From positions 62,001-126,000 of the forward strand of contig AMGN01000016.1 of NCBI GenBank assembly GCA_000309865.1: a stretch of 64,000 bases of DNA. Direction: 5' to 3'. The position numbers and the translations under genes were made by a program. The notes below the pieces were generated by a model. That model saw only the letters and a program-made list of their open reading frames with translations, was not told the origin of the DNA and did not search any database. Below are positions 7,877 through 17,703 of this stretch, piece by piece. Each line of letters starts with the position of its first letter. The stretch's first letter is position 1. The DNA comes from Methanobacterium sp. Maddingley MBC34 (GTDB lineage Archaea > Methanobacteriota > Methanobacteria > Methanobacteriales > Methanobacteriaceae).

Positions 7877-10615
7877 ATGCATCTGGAGGAGGGGTCTACA
7901 TTTACAGGGGATAATAATCAACCTAAAAAAGAAACTCCGGGATTACTTGGATTGGATGCTATAATCAACTGTTCACCATTACCACAATTTGTGATTGATA
8001 GGGATCATAAAGTCATCTACTGGAACCGGGCACTGGAAGAATACAGCCAAATAAATGCCTGTGACATCATCGGCACAGATAAACACTGGAAAGCATTTTA
8101 CAATTCAAAAAGACCATGCATGGTTGATTTACTGGTAGATGAAGATATGGAAGGGTTGTCATACTGGTTCCCTGATAATTGCAAAATGTCCGAACTGGTT
8201 GAAGGGGCTTACGAAGCTGAAAATTTTTATCCCAACATGGGACAGAATGGTAAATATTTACATTTCACTACATCAGCTATTAAAGACCACGAGGGTAATG
8301 TTGTTGGTGGTTTAGAATCTTTTGAAGATATAACTCAGCGTAAACTGGCTGAAAAGGATCTTCAGGAAAGTGAAGAGAAATTCAGGAGCCTGGTTGAAAA
8401 CCTTAATGTCGGTGTTTACCGCAACACCATTGATCCCGGTGGTTACTTTATACAGGTAAACCCTGCTTTTGCCCGAATGTTTGGATATGACTCCACCAGT
8501 GAAATAAGGGAAATTAAGGTTATAAATTTTTACAGGGACCCCCACCTGAGAAAACTATTTTTGGAAGATTTAAAGAGGGAAGGATCAGTCATTGACCGAG
8601 AATTACATCTTAAAAAGAAAAATAACCGTCCTATATGGGTATCAGTTTCAGCTCAAGCACATTATGATGAGAATGGTTCCATTGACTGGATTGATGGAAT
8701 AATAGAAGACATTACCCATCGTAAACTTGCTGAAAAAACACTCCAAAAGAGTGAGAAACGATACCGTTCCATTGTGGAAAATATAAACGATGGTTTCTGT
8801 ATCCATGATTTTCATGGAAACATAACTGACTGTAATGAAAACTTCGCCCAGATGCTAGGTTCGACTACCGAAGAGATGATTGGAACTAACCTTGATGAGT
8901 TCAGCAGCACTGAAATGATGCTTGAAAAGAATAATGTGGTGGAAGAACTAAAAAACAAGGGAATCGTTGAATTTGATGCAGATTTCAAACAAAAAAATGG
9001 CAATATACGTTATTACAACATCAAGTCAAGTGTTGTTTCCCGTGAAGGTGACGGGCAGGTGCATAGTTTCCTCAGAGACGTGACCAAACGCAGAGAAATG
9101 GAAGAAATACTACATGAAAGTGAAAACACAGCCCAGAAACGTCTCCTGGAGATTGAGGCTATTTACAATTCAGCACCAATTGGGTTATGCGTTTTAGATC
9201 GTAACCTGCGTTTCGTGCGTATCAATGACCGGATGGCTGAAATAAATGGTTTTTCTTCAAAAGAACATATGGGAAAGACCATCCATGAAATAATACCGGA
9301 TCTGGCTGAACAGGCTGAAGCTGTAGCTAAAGAAATATTCGAAACAAAAAAAACAGTTATAGGCAGGGAATTTAATGGGATAACTCCAGCCCAGCCTGGC
9401 GTTCTCAGGACATGGATAGAGCAATGGTATCCTCTTAAAGATTCTTCCAGTCAAATTATTGGTATAAACGTGGCAGCTCTGGAAATAACTGAAATAAAAA
9501 AGGCAAATAAAGCCCTTAAAAAATCTGAAGAAAAATTACGTCTGGCTATTGAAGGAGCCGGTGCAAGGATGTGGTTCTGGGATCTTAAAAACGACATGAT
9601 TGAATGGACTGATGAATACGAACATATTTTTGGAGTTAATCCCGACCCGGACACATCTTTCAGTACTATTTTAAATGTAGTACACCCAGATGACCGGGAA
9701 AAAGTAGAACAAGCCATCCAAAGGACACTTCAGTACGGTGAAGATTTCAAGGTAGAAATGAGGATCATCTGGCAGGATGGAACAGTACACTGGGCTTATT
9801 CACTGGGAAAATTGTTATATGATCTTCAGGGTAAACCCAAAGAGATAATAGGTATTGCCATTAATACCACCCCCAGTAGAATCGCAGAACAGGAACTACA
9901 GGAAACCTTAAAACAGTTGAAAAGATCCAATGCTGAGCTGGAGCAGTTTGCCTACGTGGCAAGCCACGACCTCCAGGAACCCCTTAGAATGATAACCAGT
10001 TTTCTCCAGCTCCTGCAACGTCGTTATGAACACCAACTTGATTCTGATGCAAATGAATTTATCCAGTTCGCTGTGGATGGAGCTGCTCGAATGCAGGAAC
10101 TGGTAAACGATCTTTTAGCCTATTCCAGGATTGAACGAAAAACTGGCAAATTTAAGGATGTGGACACTGAAGATATCCTGAAACAGATAACCTTTGACTC
10201 CAGACTGTTAATTGAAGAAAATAACGCTGATATCAGTTATAATAACCTTCCAGTGGTACATGCTGATTATCCCCAGATGGTGCAGGTTTTCCAGAACCTC
10301 ATAGCAAACTCAATCAAATACAATGACCAGGAACGTCCCACTATACACATTTCTGCAGAAAAAAAGGATAATGACTGGCTTTTTAAAGTTAAAGATAATG
10401 GTATAGGGATTGATCCCAAACATGGAGAACGAGTGTTCAAAATATTTCAGCGTCTCCACGCCCGGGACGAATACGAGGGGACAGGTATTGGTTTAGCCAT
10501 TGTAAAAAGGATTGTTGAAAGACATGGAGGTGTGATCTGGTATGATTCCCAACCAGGCCAAGGATCGACTTTTTATTTCAACATTCCCCAGGGAGATGTG
10601 AAATATGAAATATGA
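7877..10615 (+). CDS. Soluble sensor histidine kinase with five PAS domains
   Basis: A 912-residue kinase without membrane segments. PAS domains lie at about 25-155, 165-285, 292-410, 422-540 and 550-672 (the last PAS_3-like, WFWDLKNDMIEWTDEYEHIFG). The HisKA dimerisation helix has phosphoacceptor His697 in FAYVASHDLQEP. The ATPase domain has N811 (N box), DNGIGI at 840 and GTGIGLAI near 868. The SHDLQEP form and the Rcp1-like receiver that follows resemble phytochrome-type kinases. The ATG at 7877 has no clear ribosome binding site; a leaderless start is possible. The 3' end overlaps the receiver gene by 11 bases, so the pair should be co-translated. The signal sensed is unknown. Confidence 0.9.
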   Translation: MHLEEGSTFTGDNNQPKKETPGLLGLDAIINCSPLPQFVIDRDHKVIYWNRALEEYSQINACDIIGTDKHWKAFYNSKRPCMVDLLVDEDMEGLSYWFPDNCKMSELVEGAYEAENFYPNMGQNGKYLHFTTSAIKDHEGNVVGGLESFEDITQRKLAEKDLQESEEKFRSLVENLNVGVYRNTIDPGGYFIQVNPAFARMFGYDSTSEIREIKVINFYRDPHLRKLFLEDLKREGSVIDRELHLKKKNNRPIWVSVSAQAHYDENGSIDWIDGIIEDITHRKLAEKTLQKSEKRYRSIVENINDGFCIHDFHGNITDCNENFAQMLGSTTEEMIGTNLDEFSSTEMMLEKNNVVEELKNKGIVEFDADFKQKNGNIRYYNIKSSVVSREGDGQVHSFLRDVTKRREMEEILHESENTAQKRLLEIEAIYNSAPIGLCVLDRNLRFVRINDRMAEINGFSSKEHMGKTIHEIIPDLAEQAEAVAKEIFETKKTVIGREFNGITPAQPGVLRTWIEQWYPLKDSSSQIIGINVAALEITEIKKANKALKKSEEKLRLAIEGAGARMWFWDLKNDMIEWTDEYEHIFGVNPDPDTSFSTILNVVHPDDREKVEQAIQRTLQYGEDFKVEMRIIWQDGTVHWAYSLGKLLYDLQGKPKEIIGIAINTTPSRIAEQELQETLKQLKRSNAELEQFAYVASHDLQEPLRMITSFLQLLQRRYEHQLDSDANEFIQFAVDGAARMQELVNDLLAYSRIERKTGKFKDVDTEDILKQITFDSRLLIEENNADISYNNLPVVHADYPQMVQVFQNLIANSIKYNDQERPTIHISAEKKDNDWLFKVKDNGIGIDPKHGERVFKIFQRLHARDEYEGTGIGLAIVKRIVERHGGVIWYDSQPGQGSTFYFNIPQGDVKYEI

Positions 10616-11045
10616 ATTGTTTAAATCAGTGGAAGTACTGCTGGTTGAGGATAATCCTGGAGATGTACGTTTGATCCAGGAAGTATTCAAGGAAGCAAAA
10701 ATTAAAAATGTATTGCATGTGGCACGTGATGGAGAAGAAGCAATGAAAATGCTCCATCTGGAAGGGAACCCCCCTAGCCGCCTTCCGGACTTGATATTGC
10801 TGGATTTAAACCTGCCAAAAAAGGATGGGAGAGATGTTTTAAAGGAAATAAAAAAAGACGAAAAATTGAAATGTATCCCAGTAGTGGTTTTAACCAGTTC
10901 CATCCGGGATGAAGATCTGATTGAAACTTATAAGAATAACGCCAATTGTTACATAGCAAAACCAGTAGACTTGGACCAGTTAATCAAGGTGGTTCAAAAT
11001 ATTGGTGAATTCTGGCTGGATATTGTAAAGCTGCCACCCCGATAA
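10605..11045 (+). CDS. Single-domain response regulator (Rcp1-like)
   Basis: A 146-residue stand-alone receiver. The acidic pocket is E15/D16 in LLVEDNPGD, the phosphoacceptor Asp67 in LILLDLNLPKKDG, the switch Thr97 and the conserved Lys119. The insert between strands two and three (HLEGNPPSRLP) is typical of Rcp1-type partners of phytochrome kinases. The start overlaps the kinase gene, with GGGAG nine bases before the ATG. There is no DNA-binding domain, so output must pass through protein contacts, perhaps with the receiver-PAS protein downstream. Confidence 0.9.
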   Translation: MKYELFKSVEVLLVEDNPGDVRLIQEVFKEAKIKNVLHVARDGEEAMKMLHLEGNPPSRLPDLILLDLNLPKKDGRDVLKEIKKDEKLKCIPVVVLTSSIRDEDLIETYKNNANCYIAKPVDLDQLIKVVQNIGEFWLDIVKLPPR

Positions 11046-11186
11046 AGGGTTATAATAAGTAAGAATCAATGGAATTAAATGACAAATCAGAGTAATACAA
11101 TAATGATTAAAAGAAATCATTAATGACAAAATTGAGATAAAAAAATCATAAGTAAATAATGATTTAAAAAATCATTAGGCGATAAT

Positions 11187-12119
11187 ATGAGGATTAAAGG
11201 AAAAATAAACGTTCTCCTGGTGGAAGATAACCCAGGGGATGCGGTGATTATAAATGAAATGTTCAGGGAGATCCCTAAAATTCAATTCAATATTTTCCAT
11301 GCACAGCGTCTTTCGGAAGGATTGGAAGCCATAAGTAAAAATGATTTTCATATAGTTTTACTGGATCTTCAATTACCAGATAGCCAGGGTATTGAAACTT
11401 TTAACCATATCCACAACCAGGCCCCAGAAATTCCCATAATAATACTAACCGGACTGGAAGATGAGGACTTTGCCATAGATATTGTGGGTGAAGGTGCTCA
11501 GGACTATCTGGTTAAGGGACAGGTGGATAGTAAGTTACTGGCTCGGTGCATAAATTATTCCATTGAACGGAAGCATATAGAACACCAGTTAAGGGAAAGT
11601 GAGGAAAAGTACCGTTTAATGGTGGAAAAAATTCATTCAGGTGTTTTTTTTGTTGATTCCAGGAATCAGTTGAGCTATGTTAATAAACAGATGGCTAAAA
11701 TGTTGGGTTTTAAGGTAACGGAGATGATCAATAAAGACATTTCCCAGTTCACCAATGCAGAAGGAGAGTCCTGCTTCAAAAAACATTTACAAAAAATCAA
11801 AAAGGGACGGGAATACAGGAAAAAATTAGCTCAAACCTATGAATTAGAATTTTTAAACAGGAAAGGTTCCAGTATATGGGTTCTAGTATCTACAAACCCA
11901 TTGTTCAACCCCAATGGCGAATATTTGGGTGCTATATCCATTATGACCGACATCAGCTCTCGTAAAGGGATTGAAAAATCTATGATGGATGCCATGATTG
12001 AAAAAGACCGGGACTTCTTTATGATAATGGGAAATATGGTGGAAGCCATGAAACCCCTCATTCACAAAAGCAATATGAAAAGTCATGTTATTGATGAATT
12101 TGATGATAAATTCACCTAG
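11187..12119 (+). CDS. Receiver-PAS protein
   Basis: 310 residues. Receiver domain at 5-125, with acidic pocket in LLVEDNPGD, phosphoacceptor Asp60 (IVLLDLQLPDSQG), Thr88 and Lys110. A PAS domain follows at about 140-260 (SEEKYRLMVEKIHSGVFFVDSRNQLSYVNKQMAKMLGF). The last 50 residues (KDRDFFMIMGNMVEAMKPLIHKSN) match no output domain I know; there is neither kinase nor DNA-binding motif. It lies 141 bases after the receiver gene in the same direction and likely works in the same phosphorelay. Confidence 0.85.
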   Translation: MRIKGKINVLLVEDNPGDAVIINEMFREIPKIQFNIFHAQRLSEGLEAISKNDFHIVLLDLQLPDSQGIETFNHIHNQAPEIPIIILTGLEDEDFAIDIVGEGAQDYLVKGQVDSKLLARCINYSIERKHIEHQLRESEEKYRLMVEKIHSGVFFVDSRNQLSYVNKQMAKMLGFKVTEMINKDISQFTNAEGESCFKKHLQKIKKGREYRKKLAQTYELEFLNRKGSSIWVLVSTNPLFNPNGEYLGAISIMTDISSRKGIEKSMMDAMIEKDRDFFMIMGNMVEAMKPLIHKSNMKSHVIDEFDDKFT

Positions 12120-12154
12120 GATAAAATGAACCCCAAATAAACTATATCTTTATA

Positions 12155-12190
12155 TTTGTACGATAATGAAATTTTGTACGATAATGAAAT
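12155..12190. repeat. Perfect 18-bp tandem duplication
   Basis: TTTGTACGATAATGAAAT occurs twice head to tail (12155-12172 and 12173-12190) in the spacer between the convergent receiver-PAS and FAD oxidoreductase genes. Confidence 0.85.
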
Positions 12191-12219
12191 GATCCCCATT
12201 TTTTAGATCATGATACCCT

Positions 12220-13281
12220 TCATAATCTTAGATTATCATATCTTTTTTTCATATAAAACCGTGCCAAGGGATATAATAATCGTTGCCACAAGTTAAAATT
12301 ATGAAAGAAACCAACATAATCCAATGGATCACTGTTACCATATATCCTATCCACGATCCACGAATAATCTCCAGTCAGTTCCCATAAAAATCTATTGACT
12401 ATACCTGACTTCAGTTTATTTTTAAATTCACTTTTTGCCAGTTCCCCATAATCTTCATTATGGATCAGGGCCTTTGCAGCAAGAAACCCGGAAGTTACCG
12501 CACTTCTTATACCAAAACCCCATAAGAAATCCTGAATTCCTGCAGCTTCACCCACATATAATTTTCCATTCCTTTCGAAGATATTCTGATTGGAAAAACA
12601 ACCCACACCCCCTGAAGGATAGATATTAGTGGATTTGAAATCAGTTAATTCTTTAAAAACCTTATTTGTATTGCTGAAGCACTGATTAAGAAGATGGAAA
12701 TCATGGAATAATACGGTGGAAATGGTTCCATATCCTCCAGTCACTAAAAGATAGGAGTAACCCTTAAATGCCAGATTATCATTGACCAAGGCCAGGGCCA
12801 CATCATTCATATCTGTCTCGAAAACGGCACCCCTGGCTGCAGCGAATATTTCCAGGGGAATATGACCGATGGCAATAATGTTTGCCTCATCATAGGGGAT
12901 TGTCTCACCAAAGTGAATGTCAACCCCCAGATCCAGTGCCTGCTCCTTTAATCCATGGTCCAGAGTTCCCTCCAGAGACCCTCTTCTCACCAGATAAAAG
13001 GCAGGCCTATCCAGATGGAAATTCCAAAAACTATCCCCATTGGAAAGAGTAAAACTTGTAAAGGGACTATAATCGAAATTAGACTTGATATTCATCTTTT
13101 TAAAGCTTTTCAGAATATCTTCATTCACTGTCCAGTTTTCAAGTCCCTGAAAATCTCCATTGAAACGCTTGCCTACATCCTGATTCTTTTCATAAATAGA
13201 AATCTGGAAATCTTCCCTGGCAAGATTAATTGCAGCAGATAATCCTGCTGGACCTGCACCAAGGATATTTACCATTCTCAT
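12220..13281 (-). CDS. FAD-dependent oxidoreductase, geranylgeranyl reductase-like
   Basis: A 353-residue flavoprotein. The N-terminal dinucleotide-binding motif GAGPAGLSAAINLARE and acidic strand end (IYEKN) are clear; the second FAD motif is seen at LYVGEAAGIQDFLWGFGIRSAVTSGFLAA, which fits the geranylgeranyl reductase family that saturates archaeal isoprenoid lipids. It is shorter than typical members (about 390-450 residues), and the central substrate region looks divergent, so the substrate is uncertain. No ribosome binding site is seen before ATG 13281. It is transcribed alone, divergent from tRNA-Gln. Confidence 0.78.
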   Translation of the reverse strand: MRMVNILGAGPAGLSAAINLAREDFQISIYEKNQDVGKRFNGDFQGLENWTVNEDILKSFKKMNIKSNFDYSPFTSFTLSNGDSFWNFHLDRPAFYLVRRGSLEGTLDHGLKEQALDLGVDIHFGETIPYDEANIIAIGHIPLEIFAAARGAVFETDMNDVALALVNDNLAFKGYSYLLVTGGYGTISTVLFHDFHLLNQCFSNTNKVFKELTDFKSTNIYPSGGVGCFSNQNIFERNGKLYVGEAAGIQDFLWGFGIRSAVTSGFLAAKALIHNEDYGELAKSEFKNKLKSGIVNRFLWELTGDYSWIVDRIYGNSDPLDYVGFFHNFNLWQRLLYPLARFYMKKRYDNLRL

Positions 13282-13449
13282 GGCTAATAATTTGTTAGAA
13301 GTTGATAAAACATTTTTTTATAAAAAAATCCAATTAATCATAATAATTAACATCAAAATATGATTATTTTATGAATATTTCATGGAGTTTGAATATTTAC
13401 TCAGAATAATTTGAATATCACCCTGAAAAATCAGCCCATAAGCTAAAAG

Positions 13450-13457
13450 TTTATATT
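13450..13457 (+). promoter_or_regulatory. TATA box of tRNA-Gln
   Basis: TTTATATT is centred about 28 bases before the first base of the tRNA, the usual spacing for an archaeal TATA box. Confidence 0.6.
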
Positions 13458-13481
13458 GTAAAACAGCAAAACTATTGTCTT

Positions 13482-14009
<528 letters not shown>

Positions 14010-14393
14010 ATGAAAGGTGAAGATGTTTGTGATGTTCAATGCATCAACGAAGATTCAGTAAGGGAAGTTAAATCACAAATGCTCGATGATGAAACCTTTC
14101 AAATGATTTCTGACAATTTCAAAGTACTCAGTGATCCCACCAGATTAAAAATACTTTACGCCCTCATACTAAAAGAGATTTGTGTATGTGACTTAGCCGC
14201 AGTCTTGGAAATGACGGACTCTGCAATATCCCATCAGCTCAGATTATTAAGGCATAGAAATCTGGTTAAATTCCGTAAAAAAGGAAAAATGGCGTATTAT
14301 TCCATTTCTGATAAGCGAGTTATTGACATGATCAAAATGGAATCAGAACTCACCACAAATAAAATGGAATCAGAACCACCCATAAATAGATAG
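14010..14393 (+). CDS. ArsR/SmtB-family metal sensor, CadC-like
   Basis: A 127-residue winged-helix repressor. The alpha-3 metal box is EICVCDLAAVLEMTDSAISHQLRLL, and the wing KFRKKGKMAYYSISD. Cysteines lie at positions 7, 11, 58 and 60, exactly the numbering of the alpha-3N thiolate site of CadC, which senses Cd(II), Pb(II) and Zn(II). The last 20 residues contain a small internal repeat (KMESELTTN / KMESEPPIN). No cation-exporting ATPase or transporter is next to it, so the target is elsewhere or it is autoregulated. The metal is inferred from the ligand pattern only. Confidence 0.88.
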   Translation: MKGEDVCDVQCINEDSVREVKSQMLDDETFQMISDNFKVLSDPTRLKILYALILKEICVCDLAAVLEMTDSAISHQLRLLRHRNLVKFRKKGKMAYYSISDKRVIDMIKMESELTTNKMESEPPINR

Positions 14394-14629
14394 TGAATCA
14401 AAAACTTACCCATTGGGAAAAAATTGATTATAAGCTAAATTTTTTAATGAATTATTTGTTTAATTGTTAAAAAGAGATAGAATAATATAGAATTATGATA
14501 TGAAAATATAAAAAACAGTCATATATAGTATAAAGGGGCTTGTATTAGAAAAATCTGGGGGGATACAAGAATATTTGGAATAAAAAGGAAATATTTGATA
14601 AATAATTTCCAGTTTAAAGAGGTAATTTA

Positions 14630-15322
14630 ATGAAATGGTTATTAGTGGTACTGGCAGTTTTCCTGCTGATAGTAGGTTATGCATATGTTTCGACCATGAA
14701 CGGTCCAATCACACCAGAAGGTAGACTTGCATTTGTAAAAGTCGCCAATCCTGACATGTACCCCGGACACCTTCACTCCCTAATGCTGGCTAAATTTGCC
14801 AATGAAAGTGGTTCTAAATCCATTCTGGTGGTGCATTTTGCCGGTGACTCCAATTACCGTTGCTACAACGAAAGTGGTGTTGAGATTCTGGAACTGGCCT
14901 TCGTGGATACTCAGGGTACCGGTGCTGAAGGAAATACCAACTACTGGGATTCACTTAAAATAGCATTATTCGGTGCTCCAGATGGCCGATATCAGTACAA
15001 AACAGATGGTAAGGTATTCACCAACCTGGATGATGCCCTGAACTATCTGTATGCCCTTGCCAAAAAGAATGGGCAAAATGGCCCCATACCCATGTACTGG
15101 CATGGAACTGCACGTAAAGACAATCCCATGTTTGCTCAAGGATGCGGATTCCCATTGTACTTTGACATTGTAAGGAGACAGTACGGAATTATACCCGCCT
15201 ATGTTTACACTTTAAGAGGAATGTTAATGCCCTACTTCAAAGACCCCTATGCGACATTTGAACTGCAGCATGCCTCAGAACTGCAAAACTACTACCAGGA
15301 AGGTATGATAAACTTCAAATAA
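14630..15322 (+). CDS. Membrane-anchored hypothetical protein (230 aa)
   Basis: An N-terminal hydrophobic segment (residues 3-20) would anchor or export the protein. The rest is a globular domain with a high content of aromatic residues and clustered motifs such as NPDMYPGHLHSLMLAKFA, ILVVHFAGDSNYRCYNESG, and MYWHGTARKDNPMFAQGCG. Two cysteines (about 78 and 171) could form a disulfide outside the cell. GAGGT lies six bases before the ATG. I do not recognise the family. It is flanked by a metal sensor and a P-loop protein, neither clearly related. Confidence 0.65.
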   Translation: MKWLLVVLAVFLLIVGYAYVSTMNGPITPEGRLAFVKVANPDMYPGHLHSLMLAKFANESGSKSILVVHFAGDSNYRCYNESGVEILELAFVDTQGTGAEGNTNYWDSLKIALFGAPDGRYQYKTDGKVFTNLDDALNYLYALAKKNGQNGPIPMYWHGTARKDNPMFAQGCGFPLYFDIVRRQYGIIPAYVYTLRGMLMPYFKDPYATFELQHASELQNYYQEGMINFK

Positions 15323-15418
15323 AACAAAAATAAGGTGATTCATCCTAGATATCAGGAATGAATCATCTGGATATTTTTTTTAAAAATAGATTAGATTTTT
15401 TATTAAAATATTTATAAA

Positions 15419-16222
15419 TTATTTTTCCTTTTTACCCATTCCGCTTTTTTCTAATGCTTCAAATATAAAACGGGGTTTGCACCCATATTTATCAATGCAG
15501 GATCTTACCTCTTCTTCTTCCACATCCGGGAAATTGTTTTGAACTATTTGAACGGTTTCTTCCTCTGAATAGGATATCCGGATAATCTCAAAAAAGAGGT
15601 TCATGAAAAAGACGAAAATATGAGACATGATACTGAAATCAGTGAGTAGATCATATTTCACACCCCGGAACTTGATCATGAAGGCCGTCTGGATCACCAC
15701 GTTAACCTTCTCGAGATCCCCCCGGTGTTTTAAATACTCTCTGAATACTTTAATATAAAACGGGAATGCTTTAATTCCATTATTTTCTGTCCATAGGCTT
15801 AATCCAAACTTATCTTTATCTAAAAATTCGGAGTCAAGGAGTTTATCTGCCAGTAACACTGCATCGTATTCAGCTACTTTCCGGTATATTTCTTCATTGG
15901 TTTTAACACCCAGATCCAATCGGAGGGTTTTAAAAAACTCACGGAATACCTCTGAAGAACTCATGTTCATGTTATCCAGAAACAGGGTGGGATCGTAAAC
16001 ATTAAGATCAAGGATCTTCAGGGCAGAATAGATATTGGCAGATTTACCTGTACCAGGAGTCCCGATTATAAGCACGAATCTCCCCTTCCTATTTTTCAGA
16101 CTGCGGAACATACGATATATCTTCCGAAAAGACCGGGTGAATACAAAGTCATTACTGTCCCCTTCTGACTGTACCCTATATTCTGCCATGTTATTAATTA
16201 TGAGTCCATAATATAAATCCAC
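15419..16222 (-). CDS. P-loop ATP-binding protein, function unknown
   Basis: 267 residues with a good Walker A motif, LIIGTPGTGKSANIYSALKIL, near residue 50. A plausible Walker B strand (VNVVIQTAFMI) comes late, so this may be a compact ATPase of uncertain class. The C-terminal part is acidic and helical (EEEEVRSCIDKYGCKPRFIFEALEKS). The frame begins with GTG at 16222, with AAGGA only three bases ahead; an ATG 11 codons later (16189) is an alternative. The family is not recognised. Confidence 0.6.
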   Translation of the reverse strand: MDLYYGLIINNMAEYRVQSEGDSNDFVFTRSFRKIYRMFRSLKNRKGRFVLIIGTPGTGKSANIYSALKILDLNVYDPTLFLDNMNMSSSEVFREFFKTLRLDLGVKTNEEIYRKVAEYDAVLLADKLLDSEFLDKDKFGLSLWTENNGIKAFPFYIKVFREYLKHRGDLEKVNVVIQTAFMIKFRGVKYDLLTDFSIMSHIFVFFMNLFFEIIRISYSEEETVQIVQNNFPDVEEEEVRSCIDKYGCKPRFIFEALEKSGMGKKEK

Positions 16223-16744
16223 TTATCCTTGATTTACTCACTTGGTGATCACTAGATCAGGATAGAAAAAGTTAATGATCCCCCATGAAACCCATTTACA
16301 ATAATAATTTAATATCACTTAATACAGCAGATTTTTGTTATTTCCCATTAAGTAAAAAGGAAATTTAGAAAGAAAAGAAATATTTCCCAAGGTAATCAAT
16401 ATTAACTCTTAATATCATCTAAATTTTTATTCTAAACTTTATCTAACCAACAATGATTCAATTAATCTAAATTAATATGTTATGTGTACTATTAAACCTT
16501 TTATTTAGACGGTTTTTTATAAAACTTTATATTACCATATTATTGATGGATATTCATGGATATTCTTGGAAGATTTGAAATTCTTTAGTTTTAATCATAA
16601 TAGATTCTCAAATATCCGTTCCAAAACGAATACATTCCAGGATGTTCATTGAAAATGGAATTCAAAGATGAAAAAAAGTCCTCAATAAATCCATCTACAA
16701 TTTAAAAGATTTTAAGGGGTTTTTTGGAGATTGGAGCGATAAAA
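16223..16744. other. Divergent promoter spacer
   Basis: A 520-base AT-rich spacer between the divergent P-loop and Roadblock genes. It contains a repeated TGGATATTC (about 16547 and 16557) and TATA-like tracts such as TTTATATTACC near 16525. No ORF or RNA structure is evident. Confidence 0.4.
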
Positions 16745-17095
16745 ATGATTGGTAGAGTTCTTAAAGATCTAGGTAGGATTCAAGGGGTAAGTGGATCACT
16801 GGTTGTTGGAAAGGATGGGTTAATTATTGAAAGAGATGTTTCTTCAGACATTGACTCAGAACTGGTAGGGGCCATGTCTTCAGCTGTTTTTGGTACAGCA
16901 GAACGATCTTCAGAAGAAATGAAACACGAAAAACTCCAACAAGTCATGATAGAAGGTAATAAAGGTAAAACACTCATGATAGATTCTGGAGAAGCAATTT
17001 TAGCTGTTATTACAGACACAAATATAAATCTAGGATTAATACGCCTTGAAATGAAAAGAAGTTCAGAACGAATAATAGAACTGATCAAAGGGTGA
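16745..17095 (+). CDS. Roadblock/LC7 domain protein
   Basis: A 116-residue single-domain Roadblock/LC7 protein (GRIQGVSGSLVVGKDGLIIERDV ... EAILAVITDTNINLGLIRLEMKR). Such proteins dimerise and regulate small Ras-like GTPases, as MglB does for MglA. The frame extends to a TTG at 16724, but the ATG at 16745 has GGAG eight bases upstream and gives the usual family start. Four bases separate it from the V4R gene, so the two form an operon. A Ras-like GTPase at 34679-35146 is a possible partner. Confidence 0.88.
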   Translation: MIGRVLKDLGRIQGVSGSLVVGKDGLIIERDVSSDIDSELVGAMSSAVFGTAERSSEEMKHEKLQQVMIEGNKGKTLMIDSGEAILAVITDTNINLGLIRLEMKRSSERIIELIKG

Positions 17096-17099
17096 TCAC

Positions 17100-17678
17100 A
17101 TGCCAGAATATACCAATTACAATGAATACCTAGAAAACATGGGTTTAATCTTAAAAGAAGGCGCTAGTATCTTATGTTTGAGCCCAGAATCAGATGTTAA
17201 CAGACCTGGTCCGTTTTGCGAAGAAAGGAAAACCCTGGTTTCTGCCAATTCTGTGGGTGCCCTAAGATCGATTATCATTACTGGAAGTAAACAGTTTGGA
17301 ATAGGAACCATCGGATCAATACTCAGAATAGCAGGAGGTGAGTTTTCAACTTTAAGAGCCACTCAAATGATAGAATCAGGAAAAATTGAAAAAGGAAATG
17401 TTCAAAGCTGGCTAGACCTGGTCAAATTCGATTTTAAAAACTGGGGTTATGGTATTTTAACCACCGAGAGTATTGAAGATGAAAAAATCGTAGTTAAACT
17501 TGATGAAAGTATGAGCTCTGCCGGAATACCCAACATGGGTAACGCAGTATGCTACTATGAAGGTGGGAGAATAACAGGAGGTCTTTCCCAGGTAACCGAT
17601 GAAAAATGGCAGTTTGTAGAAACAAACTGCTGGGGAGTGGGAGATGACTTCTGCAGATTCGAAATAACCAAGATTTAA
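17100..17678 (+). CDS. V4R-domain protein
   Basis: 192 residues. The C-terminal two thirds match the V4R (4-vinyl reductase-like) domain, a small-molecule-binding module: GNVQSWLDLVKFDFKNWGYG, then the cysteine pattern AVCYYEGGRITG ... ETNCWGVGDDFCRFEI. The N-terminal 60 residues also carry cysteines (ILCLSPE, GPFCEE). GGTGAT precedes the ATG by three bases and overlaps the Roadblock stop region. Pairing with a Roadblock protein suggests a ligand-responsive regulator of a GTPase, which is inference. Confidence 0.8.
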   Translation: MPEYTNYNEYLENMGLILKEGASILCLSPESDVNRPGPFCEERKTLVSANSVGALRSIIITGSKQFGIGTIGSILRIAGGEFSTLRATQMIESGKIEKGNVQSWLDLVKFDFKNWGYGILTTESIEDEKIVVKLDESMSSAGIPNMGNAVCYYEGGRITGGLSQVTDEKWQFVETNCWGVGDDFCRFEITKI

Positions 17679-17703
17679 CCTAAGAGATATACCTAAGAGA
17701 TAT
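17678..17703. repeat. Perfect 13-bp tandem duplication
   Basis: ACCTAAGAGATAT is repeated head to tail at 17678-17690 and 17691-17703, right after the V4R stop codon. Confidence 0.8.
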
